From assembly GCF_040373385.1 (NCBI RefSeq), contig NZ_JBDXXH010000001.1:310675-374674 (forward strand): a stretch of DNA of 64,000 bases, read 5' to 3'. The stretch is from Nitratidesulfovibrio sp. (GTDB lineage Bacteria; Desulfobacterota; Desulfovibrionia; Desulfovibrionales; Desulfovibrionaceae). The notes beneath the pieces were generated by a model. That model did not search any database. It saw only the letters and a program-made list of their open reading frames with translations, and was not told the origin of the DNA. The translations under genes and the position numbers were made by a program. Below are positions 8,601 to 17,448 of the stretch, piece by piece; position 1 is the first letter of the stretch, and every line of letters starts with the position of its first letter.

Positions 8601-9653
8601 TCACGAGTCGGCCCGTTTCTTCTTCAGCTTCTCGATGAGCGTGGTGCGCTTGATACCCAGGATTTCCGCCGCCTGGTTCTTCACGCCTTCGGCCATGGTC
8701 AGGGCCTCGTCCAGCAGGCGTTCTTCCACCGTGTCCAGAAAATCCTTGAGGTTCAGGCCCTTGTCACGCAGGTCGGTGATGGTGGGCCAACTGAAGCCCG
8801 CAGGCATGCCACCGGGCGCGGCGCCCCCGGCCACGGGCAGCGGGTCGGGCGGGGTCGGTTCCGGCAGGGAGACGATGTCGCCCACCTCGTCCAGGATCTT
8901 GCGGGGCAGGTCGGCGGGGGGCACCACGTCATCGTCGGCGAGGATGCTGAGCCGCTCCATGAAGTTTTCCAGCTCGCGCACGTTGCCCGGCCACGAATAG
9001 GCGGCCAGCACCTTGCGCGTGTCGGGCGCAAGCATCAGGCAGCGGCGGCCCTTGCGCTCGCAGAAGCGGTGCATGAAATGATCGGCCAGCACCAGGATGT
9101 CGCCGCCGCGTTCGCGCAGGGCGGGCAGGTGCAGGGGGATGACGTTGAGCCGGTAGTACAGGTCTTCGCGGAAGCGCCCGGCGGATACCTCGCGCTCGAG
9201 GTCGCGGTTGGTGGCGGCCACGATGCGCACGTCCACCTTCTTCACCCCCGCGCCACCCACGCGCTCGATTTCCTTTTCCTGCAGCACGCGCAGGATCTTG
9301 ACCTGCAACGTCAGGTCCATCTCGCCGATTTCGTCCAGGAAGATGGTGCCGCCGTCGGCCAGTTCGAACCGGCCGGGCCGCGAGCGGATGGCATGGGTGA
9401 AGGCGCCCTTCTCGTGTCCGAAGAGCTCCGATTCCAGGAGTTCCTTGGGGATGGCACCGCAGTTGATGGGCACGAAGGGCATGGACCGGCGCTGGCTGTT
9501 GGAATGCAGCGCGCGCACCAGCAGTTCCTTGCCGGTGCCCGATTCGCCCGTGACCAGCACGGTGCTGTCGGTGGGGGCCACTTTGGCCAGAATGCGGAAG
9601 ACGTCCCTGAGCGATGTGCTTTGGCCAATGATGCCGCTGGTGTCGAGATCCAT
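8601..9653 (-). CDS. sigma-54 interaction domain transcriptional activator (FleQ/FlrA-like)
   Basis: A 350-residue activator with an AAA+ sigma-54 domain from residue 7: Walker A GESGTGKE (36-43), FLDEIGEM as Walker B, and a Fis-type helix-turn-helix at the C-terminus (NQAAEILGIKRTTLIEKL). There is no receiver or other sensor domain. The closest pattern match is the FleQ/FlrA flagellar group (RSRPGRFELADGG and the helix-turn-helix). The sigma-54 contact loop reads GAFTHA (83-88) instead of the canonical GAFTGA. Targets may include flagellar genes, but that is inference. Confidence 0.85.
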   Translation of the reverse strand: MDLDTSGIIGQSTSLRDVFRILAKVAPTDSTVLVTGESGTGKELLVRALHSNSQRRSMPFVPINCGAIPKELLESELFGHEKGAFTHAIRSRPGRFELADGGTIFLDEIGEMDLTLQVKILRVLQEKEIERVGGAGVKKVDVRIVAATNRDLEREVSAGRFREDLYYRLNVIPLHLPALRERGGDILVLADHFMHRFCERKGRRCLMLAPDTRKVLAAYSWPGNVRELENFMERLSILADDDVVPPADLPRKILDEVGDIVSLPEPTPPDPLPVAGGAAPGGMPAGFSWPTITDLRDKGLNLKDFLDTVEERLLDEALTMAEGVKNQAAEILGIKRTTLIEKLKKKRADS

Positions 9654-10249
9654 TCCCTCTCCCGGAAGGCTCGCTGAGTGTGTCCCGCTTCCCCCCGCGC
9701 CACCTTGATGCGCGCCCCGGCCCGTCGTGCCTGTCCGTCACGCGCGGCAGGGGCAACCCGTCATGTCGTCCGCTGCGTCGTCCGTTACGCCACCTGGCAG
9801 GCAGCCGTGCGTGCGGACCGAAAACCCGGCGGCACCGGCGTTGGAAGTCCGGAGCACGGGCGGCATGGCGCGTCTGGCTCCATCAGTGTCAATTCGCTGA
9901 CGCGAAGTCAAGTATAGGAGCGAAAAAAGCGGCTTCGGCGTTCCGGCCCGGGGGAAGCACCACCCACGCGTCATCATGCCGCCACGCGGGCGCGGCGGTG
10001 CGTGCGGCAGCGCACGTACGGGACAGGGAACGCAGGGCGTTCGTGCCGGGCAGGGGGCGGCAGGCAGTACAGGCAGACGCACCGATGTGATGCACGGGGC
10101 GGGGCAGTATCCGGCAGGTGCGTACCTTGCCCGCATGGCCGCACCGCCGTATGTTCGTGGGGTCCCTCTCATCGGCAATCGTTGCGGCGCGCCCAGGTCG
10201 CCCGACATCTGCCAACGTCCGGCGGTTTCGCGCCCGCCCGGGAGTTTCC
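9654..10249. other. 596-bp gene-free divergent intergenic region
   Basis: This separates the minus-strand sigma-54 activator from the plus-strand transporter, so both promoters should be here. I see a short 5-bp inverted repeat (TTCGC/GCGAA at 9895-9908) and a TATAGG at 9913-9918, but no convincing -35/-10 pair, sigma-54 site, RNA gene or reading frame with family signatures. Confidence 0.5.
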
Positions 10250-11263
10250 GTGCTCGACATCCTTTCCGCCCTGGTCCCGGTGTTCGGCATCATCGTGCTG
10301 GGCATGTGCGTGGAACGCATGGGCAGCCTGCCCAAGGGCACCCCGGCAGCCCTGAACCAGTTCGTGTTCCGGGTATCATTGCCCGCGCTGCTGTTTTACG
10401 CCGTGGCCCGCAAGACGCCGGAAGAACTGGCGCGCGGCGGCTTTGCCGCGGGCACGGTGGCGGGCATGCTGCTGGCCTTTGCGCTGGGCTACCTGCTGTG
10501 TTCGCGCTGGGGGCGGCGCCATGGCCCGGACGTGGCCGTGCTGGCCCAGGCCGCCAGCTTTCCCAACAGCGCCTTCCTGGGGCTGCCCATCGTGACATCG
10601 CTGGTGCCGGGCAACGACGATGCGGTGCTGGCCGGGGGCATGGTTTCCGTGCTGTGCCTTGCGGTGCTGCTGGTGACCATGGCCCGGCTGGAGACCATCC
10701 GCAAGGGCGGCGGCATGTCGTGGCGGGTGCTGCGCGAAGTGGCGGTGGCCCTTGGGCGCAACCCCATCCTGCTGGCCTCGCTGGCCGGGGTGGCGGTGAG
10801 CCTTTCCGGGCTGGGGCTGGCCCGACCGGTGGCCGCCATGGCCTCCATGCTGGGGGCTACCGCATCGCCGTGCGCGCTGTTCGGCATTGGCATGGTGCTG
10901 GCCGCGCAACTGACCGCCGAGGGCGCGGGCTGTCCGCCCGAGGGTATGAGGGATGGCAGCGGGGAATGCGACCCGCAGGCGCTTTCGCCGTTGGCCCGGC
11001 AGGTGGTGGTGAACAGCGTGAAGCTGTTCGCCCACCCGGCGCTGACCTGGCTGTGCCTGTGGGCGTTCGGGGTGCGCGGGCAGTGGCTGGGCATGGGGGT
11101 GCTGTTCGCGGCCATGCCCACGGCGGCGGTGGCCTACGTGGTGGCGGAAAGCTACGGCGCGGGCACGCGTGATACCTCGCGGGCCATTGTAGTAAGTACC
11201 ATGCTTTCCGCGCTGACGCTGTTCGGCACCGTGGTGCTGCTGCGGCATCTGGAATTGTTGTAG
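10250..11263 (+). CDS. AEC-family (auxin efflux carrier type) transporter
   Basis: A 337-residue inner-membrane protein with about ten hydrophobic segments in two halves. Family features are the start LDILSALVPVFGIIVLGMCVERMG, the ASFPNSAFLGLPIV segment, and SPCALFGIGMVLAAQL opening the second half. Bacterial members move organic acids such as malate or malonate; the substrate here is unknown. The start is GTG at 10250 with GGGAG just upstream; longer upstream readings are arginine-rich. An unusual hydrophilic loop (about 222-245, GAGCPPEGMRDGSGE) splits the second half. It ends before a terminator facing a flagellar gene. Confidence 0.85.
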   Translation: MLDILSALVPVFGIIVLGMCVERMGSLPKGTPAALNQFVFRVSLPALLFYAVARKTPEELARGGFAAGTVAGMLLAFALGYLLCSRWGRRHGPDVAVLAQAASFPNSAFLGLPIVTSLVPGNDDAVLAGGMVSVLCLAVLLVTMARLETIRKGGGMSWRVLREVAVALGRNPILLASLAGVAVSLSGLGLARPVAAMASMLGATASPCALFGIGMVLAAQLTAEGAGCPPEGMRDGSGECDPQALSPLARQVVVNSVKLFAHPALTWLCLWAFGVRGQWLGMGVLFAAMPTAAVAYVVAESYGAGTRDTSRAIVVSTMLSALTLFGTVVLLRHLELL

Positions 11264-11302
11264 CGGCCATCCTCCAAAAGGCGGGAGAAAGGCGAAAAAG
11301 AA

Positions 11303-11336
11303 GCGCGCCGCGTACCCTTTGGGGTGCGCGGCGCGC
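11303..11336. terminator. intrinsic terminator, best for the minus strand
   Basis: A 15-bp stem with one mismatch (GCGCGCCGCGTACCC at 11303-11317; 11322-11336) has a 4-nt loop. Read on the minus strand it is followed by TTCTTTTT, so it suits the flagellar gene transcript. It may also stop the transporter transcript. Confidence 0.75.
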
Positions 11337-11491
11337 ATGTTGCCTTGGCTCTGCCCGGCGCGTGCGCCGGTGAATTGCGGGGCGATGCCCCTTGGTTGCT
11401 GTGGGCCTTCCTGATTCTTTCGCTCACTTTTCAGATAGGCATCGCGCGGTGTGCGCGCAAGGCCCTTCCGGGTGGTGGCAGGTTTTCGTCC

Positions 11492-11893
11492 CTAGACGAA
11501 CCTGTCCACCAGTATCCCCGTCATCTCGTCCCGCGCGCGCACCACGGCGGCGTTGGCCTCGAAGGCGCGCTGGTCCGTGATCATGTTCACCATTTCCTTG
11601 GCCACGTCGGTGTTGCTGCCTTCGACGAGGCCCTGTTCCACGGAAACCGAACCGTCTTCGTGCACCTCGCGGCGCAGGTCCATGCGCAGGGGGCCTTCGG
11701 TGGTGCTTTGGCGAATGTCCGCCACCTGCACGCCCTGTTCCTGCCCGCTCTGATCGGCAGAACCAGTTTGCAGGCGCACGTCGGAGGCACGGAATTCGTC
11801 CGTGTTCATGTTCGCCACGTTGTTGGCCGTGACGGCCATGGACGTGCCGAAGGCATCCAGTGCGCTGAGTGGTGTGCCGAATCCGTCGATCAT
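11492..11893 (-). CDS. FlgC-like flagellar rod protein
   Basis: A 133-residue protein of the flagellar rod/hook family. The N-terminus has the family motif around ALDAFGTSMAVTANNVANMNTD, and the C-terminus ends in the paired helix NTDVAKEMVNMITDQRAFEANAAVV. Both ends pack together in rod subunits. The length fits FlgC and is too short for FlgG. Between them lies VQVADIRQSTTEG. It is monocistronic, away from the main flagellar operons, and lacks the FlgB neighbour usual for flgC, so it may be a second rod-like paralogue. A good AGGAGA site precedes the ATG. Confidence 0.8.
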   Translation of the reverse strand: MIDGFGTPLSALDAFGTSMAVTANNVANMNTDEFRASDVRLQTGSADQSGQEQGVQVADIRQSTTEGPLRMDLRREVHEDGSVSVEQGLVEGSNTDVAKEMVNMITDQRAFEANAAVVRARDEMTGILVDRFV

Positions 11894-12229
11894 GACGTGT
11901 CTCCTGCGTGGAGGCGGTCTTCCCCCCGTCTCCTGTCCCCATCCCCAAGACAGATACTAAAACCGATCACGCCGCCTGTCACGGGGGCGGGGAGAGAGTA
12001 ATCGCGCACAGTGGATGCGGGGCGGTCTGGTGCCGTGTGCCGGGCACGCGTGAAAAAGGCATCCCCTGCGGATGGTTGCCGGGGATGCCTGCCGTGCGGG
12101 GGATCGGGCAATGCCCAGAGGGATCAGGCGGGGCGCGAAAGGCCAACTGGGCGGTGGCGATGCGGTGCCACACTGCCGCCGTTACAACATGATCTTGTCC
12201 GGCACGACCGCGTCCGGCGGCAGGGGCGG
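11894..12229. other. intergenic region with terminator for the nikR-folE2 operon
   Basis: This 336-bp gap contains one clear element: AGGCATCCCC (12057-12066) pairing with GGGGATGCCT (12081-12090). On the minus strand it is followed by TTTTT, so it terminates transcripts coming from folE2. Upstream of the flagellar gene I see no consensus sigma-28 or sigma-54 promoter. Confidence 0.6.
12057..12090 (-). terminator. intrinsic terminator downstream of folE2
   Basis: A 10-bp perfect stem with a 14-nt loop, followed on the minus strand by CTTTTTCACG, about 140 bp downstream of the folE2 stop. Confidence 0.75.
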
Positions 12230-13009
12230 CTAGCCCTTGCGCACCTCTCGCTCTATGCTGGCGAAGGCGTTGTGGCAGTGGATGGATTCGAAGCTTTCCA
12301 CCTCTACCCGGAACCACGCCACGTGCGGGTGGGCTTCCAGCCGCTGGGCCGCCGCGCGCACCACGTCCTCGACAAAGGTGGGGTGGGCGAAGGCGTCCTC
12401 GGTGACGTACTTTTCGTCCTCGCGCTTCAGCAGGGTGTACACCGGCGACGAACCCGCCGCCTCGGCCAGGTCGATGAACTCTTCCATCCAGCTGAACCCG
12501 GTCATGCGGATGGACATGCGCACCACGGCGCGCTGGCTGTGCGCCCCTTCGTCGCTGATGGCCTTGGAGCACGGGCACACGGTCATCACCGGCACTTCCA
12601 GTTCCAGCAGGAACGAAGGCTTGCCGTCGCCAAGCTCGCCCGTCAGGCGGCATTCGTACCACACCAGGCCGGAACTGGCCGTGGCGGGCGCGGCCTTGCG
12701 CACGAAGTAGGGAAAGCGGAACAGCGCATACGCCTTGCGGGCGTGCAGCCGTTCCTTCACGTCTTCGAGCAGGCGTTTCATGGAGTTGTAGTCCAGTTCC
12801 TCGGACCAGTTCTCCAGCGCCTCGACGAAGCGGCTCATGTGAGTGCCCTTGAATTCGGCGGGCAGGTCCACGCCGATGTCCACGGTGGCCACGGTATGCT
12901 GGCTGCCCTGGGCGCGGTCGCGGACCACCAGGGGCAGCTTGAGGTTCTTCACGCCCACGCGGTCGATGGGCATGGCCACCTGCGCTGGGCTGTTCTGTAC
13001 GTCTTCCAT
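12230..13009 (-). CDS. folE2: GTP cyclohydrolase FolE2 (type IB)
   Basis: A 259-residue enzyme that converts GTP to 7,8-dihydroneopterin triphosphate, the first step of folate (and queuosine) synthesis. FolE2 hallmarks are [28 protein letters not shown], the metal cysteine in [18 protein letters not shown] (Cys145/147) and the closing [10 protein letters not shown]. This family can work with metals other than zinc. The gene lies 18 bp after nikR in the same direction, so a nickel regulator and a metal-flexible cyclohydrolase are cotranscribed. The folate gene folC is elsewhere in the window. Confidence 0.95.
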   Translation of the reverse strand: MEDVQNSPAQVAMPIDRVGVKNLKLPLVVRDRAQGSQHTVATVDIGVDLPAEFKGTHMSRFVEALENWSEELDYNSMKRLLEDVKERLHARKAYALFRFPYFVRKAAPATASSGLVWYECRLTGELGDGKPSFLLELEVPVMTVCPCSKAISDEGAHSQRAVVRMSIRMTGFSWMEEFIDLAEAAGSSPVYTLLKREDEKYVTEDAFAHPTFVEDVVRAAAQRLEAHPHVAWFRVEVESFESIHCHNAFASIEREVRKG

Positions 13010-13027
13010 GTGATGCCTGAAAAATCC

Positions 13028-13447
13028 TTAGGTGAGGTCTTGTCCGGTGGTCGTGAGCGAAAGCTTGCCGTGCTTCACGCCCTTGGTGGAAATGAGCCGC
13101 TGCGACAGCGCGCGCACTTCCACGCCGGGGCCCTTCAGCACCAGCACCTCAAGGCAGTTGTGATGGTCCAGGTGCACGTGCAGCGCGGTGATGATGATGC
13201 CGTGATGGTCGTGCTGGATTTCGGTCAGCCGCTGGGCCAGGTCGCTCTTGTGGTGGTCGTACACGATGGTCAGGGTGCCCGCGATTTCGCGGTCCGTGTC
13301 TTCCCATTCCTGCTGGACCAAGGTGTTGCGGATCAGGTCGCGGATGGCTTCCGAGCGGGTCTGGTAGCAGCGGTCGTCGCACAGGTCATCGAACTTTTCG
13401 AGCAGGTCGGAATCGAGGGAGACGCCGAAGCGGATGGTGCGGCCCAT
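13028..13447 (-). CDS. nikR: nickel-responsive regulator NikR
   Basis: A 139-residue ribbon-helix-helix repressor ([29 protein letters not shown] arm) with the ACT-like nickel domain. The square-planar nickel ligands are present: His79 (QHD), His90 and His92 (ALHVHLDH), and Cys98 ([11 protein letters not shown]). NikR represses nickel uptake, which matters for Ni hydrogenases. It is the first gene of a two-gene unit with folE2, and no nickel transporter is adjacent. A strong RBS (CAGGAG) precedes the ATG at 13447. Confidence 0.95.
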   Translation of the reverse strand: MGRTIRFGVSLDSDLLEKFDDLCDDRCYQTRSEAIRDLIRNTLVQQEWEDTDREIAGTLTIVYDHHKSDLAQRLTEIQHDHHGIIITALHVHLDHHNCLEVLVLKGPGVEVRALSQRLISTKGVKHGKLSLTTTGQDLT

Positions 13448-13540
13448 AACGGCTCCTGTGGTTGCGGTGGCGGTGTCCTGCGGTGAACGGGCGGTCTGGA
13501 GGCGGGGATATCCGAAAAATGTCTTTCAGAGGGGCATCCT

Positions 13541-14311
13541 CTACGCGTGCGGTGGACGCATCTCCCAGAGATGTATGGTGACACGTTCGGCCTGCCGGTA
13601 CAGCGCATCCACCTGCATGGTGCGGGCGCAACGCGTGGTCCAGCCACGGGCCTCCAAGGTTTCCCGGAAGGTAGCGTACACGTTTCTGCCCGGTTCCGCC
13701 ACCCAGACCACTCCGTCGCGTGCCACGGAATAGTCCAGAAAGTCGCTGACGGGTGCCACGAACCGGCGCTCGTACATGATGTCGCCCGCCCAGACCATGT
13801 CCAGCGAGCGGGCGGCCACGGCGGGCACGCGCCAGTCCATCACCGTCCACAGGGGCTGCGCCACGCCGTTGCGGGTGGCATTCAGCCGGGCAAAGCGCAG
13901 GGCCTCTTCCTCGTAGTCCATGCCGATGACGTGCGCGCCCAGCCACTGCCCCACGATGGCCGTAAGGCCCAACCCGCAGCCCAGGTCCAGGCAGCGGCGA
14001 CCGTGCAGTGCGGCGCGGTTTTCGGCCAGCCATTCCGCAAGGCCAAGGCTGGCGGGCCACAACTCGGTCCAGTAGGGCAGCCGCTCGTCGTCCACGAAGG
14101 CGGCGCGGGCGGCGTCCGCCGTGCCGGTGGTATTCGCCACGGGGTTGGGCGTGTCGCAGGCGGCCAGTTCTTCCCACAAGGATTCGAGGTCGGCATGGCG
14201 TTCCAGCGTCCAGACGCGGCCACAGGCGAGCACCTCGACGACGGGTGCGTACGTGTCGGGTCGGCAGGGGGAGGCCGAAGGCCCGGGGGGGGGCGAAGAC
14301 GGGGTGGACAT
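13541..14311 (-). CDS. class I SAM-dependent methyltransferase (nicotinamide N-methyltransferase-like / METTL21-type)
   Basis: A 256-residue protein with a seven-beta-strand methyltransferase core. The SAM-binding motif I is CLDLGCGLGLTAIVG, the acidic residue after strand 2 is in VIGMDYEEEAL, and MVWAGDIMYERR is the post-motif segment. PYWTELWPASLGLAEWL before motif I is typical of protein-lysine or ETFB/calmodulin-type methyltransferases. The first 20 residues are Pro/Ser-rich and poorly defined, so the start could lie further in. The substrate is not predictable. Confidence 0.8.
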   Translation of the reverse strand: MSTPSSPPPGPSASPCRPDTYAPVVEVLACGRVWTLERHADLESLWEELAACDTPNPVANTTGTADAARAAFVDDERLPYWTELWPASLGLAEWLAENRAALHGRRCLDLGCGLGLTAIVGQWLGAHVIGMDYEEEALRFARLNATRNGVAQPLWTVMDWRVPAVAARSLDMVWAGDIMYERRFVAPVSDFLDYSVARDGVVWVAEPGRNVYATFRETLEARGWTTRCARTMQVDALYRQAERVTIHLWEMRPPHA

Positions 14312-14353
14312 GGGTGTTTCGGATAGCAGGGTAGCCTGCCCCCGTCCAGCGCC

Positions 14354-14568
14354 GGTATGGAGCGCGGAGGGGCGTGATGCCGCGTCAGGCTGCGCCGCCC
14401 GCTTCCGTCATGTACCAAAGAGTACACTCCGGTCGCGGTCGGTATGGAACGCGGAGGGGCGTGATGCTGCGTCAGGCTGCGCCGCCCGCTTCCGTCATGT
14501 ACCAAAGAGTACACTCCGGTCGCGGCCAGCGAGCCTTCCTTGCCTGACACCCCTCCGCGCTCCATACC
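14354..14568. repeat. 87-bp tandem duplication with an inverted 19-bp terminal copy
   Basis: Two near-identical 87-bp units (14354-14440 and 14441-14527) are joined head to tail. Each starts GGTATGGA(G/A)CGCGGAGGGG and includes CATGTACCAAAGAGTACACT. The first 19 bp reappear as a reverse complement at 14550-14568. The unit fills the 14312-14761 gap upstream of bioY and the methyltransferase gene. No reading frame in it looks coding. Confidence 0.85.
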
Positions 14569-14761
14569 GTCAGTGAGCGGGCGTCGGGTGGGGGAAACCG
14601 AAAGACAGGGATTCGCTGGCAAGGGCAGGGGAGCGCCCGGTCAGGTGCGAGCCGCGATCACTGCCGCGCTGCCTCTGCGCTCCTCGTTGACCGGCGCGGG
14701 CCGTGGCCCTATGTTGCGGGCGCACACCACAACCCCGCGCCGATGCGCGGACGGGAGACAC

Positions 14762-15340
14762 ATGCACGACGCCCCGCTGGCAGGCCTGCACCGCCTTGTC
14801 TGGACGGCCCTGATGGCCGCGCTCATCGCTGTGGGGGCCATGGTCATGCTGCCCGTGGGGCCGGTGCCGGTGACCTTGCAGACCCTGTTCGTGGCGCTTG
14901 CCGGGCTGGTGCTCGGCCCTGTGCGCGGGGGCGGGGCCATGCTGCTGTACGTGCTGGCCGGGGTGATGGGTCTGCCGGTGTTTTCCGGCGGCAAGGCCGG
15001 ATTCGCCCATCTGCTGGGGCCGACCGGGGGCTACCTGTTCGGGTTCGCCTGCATGGCCTGCATCGCCGGGTTCGGCGGGCTGCGGGGATTGCGCGGGCGT
15101 GAAGCGGGGGATACCCCCCTCCGTCCGGCCCATGTCGCGCTGGCCCTGTGCTGCTGCCTTGCCGGGCTGGCCGTGGCCTATCTGGCGGGCGCGGCCCGGC
15201 TGATGCAGGTGCTGGACATCGATGCGGGGTACGCCATGACCGTGGGCGTGCTGCCCTTCCTGCCCGGCGACGTGGTGAAGATCGCCCTGGCCGTGGCTGC
15301 GTGGCGGTTTCTGGCCGTGCGGAGGTTGCTGCCCCGATGA
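14762..15340 (+). CDS. bioY: biotin transporter substrate-binding (S) component BioY
   Basis: A 192-residue membrane protein with six hydrophobic segments. BioY family signatures are LPVGPVPVTLQTLFVALAG (the conserved PVPVTxQ), YVLAGVMGLPVFSGGKAGF, LLGPTGGYLFGF and, near the end, LPFLPGDVVKIALA. It binds biotin at the membrane as the S component of an ECF transporter. The start at 14762 gives a canonical N-terminus. The stop overlaps the start of the next gene (ATGA), so it is translationally coupled to the ATPase gene. A BirA operator was not recognised upstream. Confidence 0.92.
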   Translation: MHDAPLAGLHRLVWTALMAALIAVGAMVMLPVGPVPVTLQTLFVALAGLVLGPVRGGGAMLLYVLAGVMGLPVFSGGKAGFAHLLGPTGGYLFGFACMACIAGFGGLRGLRGREAGDTPLRPAHVALALCCCLAGLAVAYLAGAARLMQVLDIDAGYAMTVGVLPFLPGDVVKIALAVAAWRFLAVRRLLPR

Positions 15341-16092
15341 TCGTCGCCAAGGGTTTGCGCTACACCCATCCCGGCACCCCGGCGGGCACTGGCCCCGCGT
15401 TGGACGGGGCGGAATTTTCCGTGCCGTCCGGCGCGCTGTTGTGCCTGTGCGGGGTCAACGGCAGCGGCAAGTCCACCCTGCTGCAACTGCTGGCCGGGCT
15501 GCTGCGGGCGGAAGGCGGCACGCTGGACGTGGCCGCGCTGCATTGCCCCGGTGGCGAGGCTGCCCTGCGCCGCCACGCCGCGCTGGTGTTGCAGGACGCG
15601 GACATGCAGATGCTGGGGGCCACGGTGGCGGAAGATTTGCTGCTCACCGCACCGCCTGCGCACACCCCGCAAGGCGCGGCTGCCCTTGCCGCCGCGCGCG
15701 AGGCGGCGGGCCGGTTCGGCCTTGGCGCGCACTGGGACAGCCCGGTGCATACCCTGTCCTACGGGCAGAAGCGCAAGCTGTGCCTGGCTGCCGCGTTGCT
15801 TGCCGCGCCGGGCCTGTTGCTGCTGGACGAGCCGTTCAGCGGGCTGGACCACCCGGCGGCACTGGAACTGCGCGACATTCTGGCCCGCAATCGGGCCGCC
15901 GGGCTGACCCAGGTGGTTTCGGTGCACGAACTGGAGCCGGTGGTGGACATGGCCGACCTGATGCTGGTGCTGGACGGGGGGCGGCAGGTGTTGTTCGGCC
16001 CGCCCGCCTCGGTGCTGGACAGGGTGCGCGCCCATGGCATCCGCCCGCCCTGTTCATGGACGGCGCGGCGCGAGATCGTTCCCTACGAATAG
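15337..16092 (+). CDS. ECF transporter ATP-binding protein (BioM-type)
   Basis: A 251-residue ABC ATPase: Walker A GVNGSGKST (39-47), signature LSYGQKRKLCLA, Walker B LLLLDEPFSGLDH and the switch histidine in VVSVHELEPV. ECF A-components characteristically have the short signature region seen here. It starts inside the bioY stop codon and energises biotin uptake with BioY. No transmembrane T component (BioN) follows; the next gene is convergent and unrelated. The T component must be supplied from elsewhere or be absent. Confidence 0.88.
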   Translation: MIVAKGLRYTHPGTPAGTGPALDGAEFSVPSGALLCLCGVNGSGKSTLLQLLAGLLRAEGGTLDVAALHCPGGEAALRRHAALVLQDADMQMLGATVAEDLLLTAPPAHTPQGAAALAAAREAAGRFGLGAHWDSPVHTLSYGQKRKLCLAAALLAAPGLLLLDEPFSGLDHPAALELRDILARNRAAGLTQVVSVHELEPVVDMADLMLVLDGGRQVLFGPPASVLDRVRAHGIRPPCSWTARREIVPYE

Positions 16093-16158
16093 GAACGGCC
16101 CGGCAACGCCCCGGCGGCGTGCTTCTTGTCACGGTATCGCGAGCGACCGGAAAATCAC

Positions 16159-16191
16159 GCGGGGCGCGAAGGCATCACCTTCGCGCCCCGC
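16159..16191. terminator. bidirectional intrinsic terminator
   Basis: A perfect 14-bp stem (GCGGGGCGCGAAGG at 16159-16172 with 16178-16191) has a 5-nt loop, TTT after it on the plus strand and GATTTT on the minus strand. It separates the convergent biotin-transport and EamA genes. Confidence 0.85.
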
Positions 16192-16216
16192 TTTCGCATC
16201 GGGAGTGTCAACGGAT

Positions 16217-17245
16217 CTACCTGCTGCGCCCGGTGCCCAGCCCCACGCCCACCATGACGACGACGGCGGCCAGCATCTGGGTGGCGTTCAGGGTTTCGCC
16301 CAGCCACAGCCAGCCGAACCCCACGGCGGTCACCGGCACCAGGTTGATGAACGCGCCCACGCTGCTGGCGGGCAGATGGCTGGTGGCCCAGTTGAACAGG
16401 CCGAAGGCTCCCAGCGAGGCTCCGGCGCCCAGATAGATCACGGCCAGCAGCACGTCGGCGGGCCATTGCCCGGCACCGGCAAGCACGGCGTACGCTCCCG
16501 GCGCGAAGAACAGCGCCCCGGCCAGGGTCTGCAATGCCGTGAGGGTCCACGGGTTCCAGCGAAAGCTCCCGAGTCCCCCATGAGCCGACAGCTTGCGCAC
16601 CAGCACCATGTTGCCCGCCGCGCAGGCCATGGCCAGCAGTTCCAGCAGGTTGCCCAGAAGCGGGTCGGGCGCGGCTTCGGTGCCCGCTCCGCCGGACAGG
16701 GTCAGCCAGGCCACCCCCGCGCACGAGAACGCAACCCCCAACCACAGGCGGGGCGAAGGCCGTTCGCCCAGGAACAGCCACGCCCCCGCGCCCACCAGCA
16801 ACGGCACCGAGGCGGAAATGACTCCCGCCTGCGAGGCCGTTGTAAGCTGCATGGCATTGGATTCGCACAGGAAGTACAGACAGGGCTGCAACAGTACCGT
16901 GGGCAGAAGCAGCAGTTTGTGCCGCCGGGGCACGCCGCTCCAGAACCCGCGCCGCACCAGTGCACCCGATGGGGCCACGGCCAGGGTGCGGGAGGGGAAC
17001 AGCCGGGCGGTGAAGGGCGCCAGCAGGGCCATGGCCACCATCGTGCGCGCCCACATCAGCGGCATGGGGCCAAGGGCCTGCACGGCCACCTTCATGGCCG
17101 GAAAGGACAGGCCCCACAGGGTTACCGCAGCCAGGGCCGCCAGGGCGGGCAGCAACAGCGTGGCGCGGGGTGGAGTGGCGTCGGCGATATCGGCGCCATC
17201 AGCGACATCGGCAGCAGGGGCCACACAGGGGGCGGAATTGGACAT
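16217..17245 (-). CDS. EamA/DMT-superfamily transporter
   Basis: A 342-residue inner-membrane protein with ten hydrophobic helices in two EamA repeats. The first begins AVTLWGLSFPAMKVAV and includes TTASQAGVISASVPLLV; the second contains YLGAGASLGAFGLFNWA and NLVPVTAVGFGWLWLGE. The first 25 residues are Ala/Asp-rich and precede the first helix. These carriers export amino acids or metabolites; the substrate is unknown. The AraC regulator gene lies upstream in the same direction, and the two share a 16-bp motif upstream of their starts. Confidence 0.85.
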   Translation of the reverse strand: MSNSAPCVAPAADVADGADIADATPPRATLLLPALAALAAVTLWGLSFPAMKVAVQALGPMPLMWARTMVAMALLAPFTARLFPSRTLAVAPSGALVRRGFWSGVPRRHKLLLLPTVLLQPCLYFLCESNAMQLTTASQAGVISASVPLLVGAGAWLFLGERPSPRLWLGVAFSCAGVAWLTLSGGAGTEAAPDPLLGNLLELLAMACAAGNMVLVRKLSAHGGLGSFRWNPWTLTALQTLAGALFFAPGAYAVLAGAGQWPADVLLAVIYLGAGASLGAFGLFNWATSHLPASSVGAFINLVPVTAVGFGWLWLGETLNATQMLAAVVVMVGVGLGTGRSR

Positions 17246-17319
17246 GAACGGCGTCTCCGTCGGTTATGGTGTGCGCCGGATGTACCGCAGTGCAAGGCGG
17301 TGCGTCTTGCACGGAGTTT

Positions 17320-17335
17320 TTGCAGGAAATTGCGG
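17320..17335. promoter_or_regulatory. candidate AraC operator, copy 1 (upstream of EamA gene)
   Basis: The sequence TTGCAGGAAATTGCGG lies 75-90 bp upstream of the EamA start and is repeated exactly at 18395-18410, upstream of the AraC gene. AraC proteins typically bind 16-17 bp asymmetric half sites like this one. Confidence 0.55.
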
Positions 17336-17448
17336 TGGCAACAGGGGAGAGGGCAGGCGGGGATGGCGGAGCCGGGTGCACGCGAAGGCCAAGCGCGGCA
17401 CGCGCGCAGTCTGGCCATTCGCGCCGGGGGGGGCGGTGGCAGGGAGCC

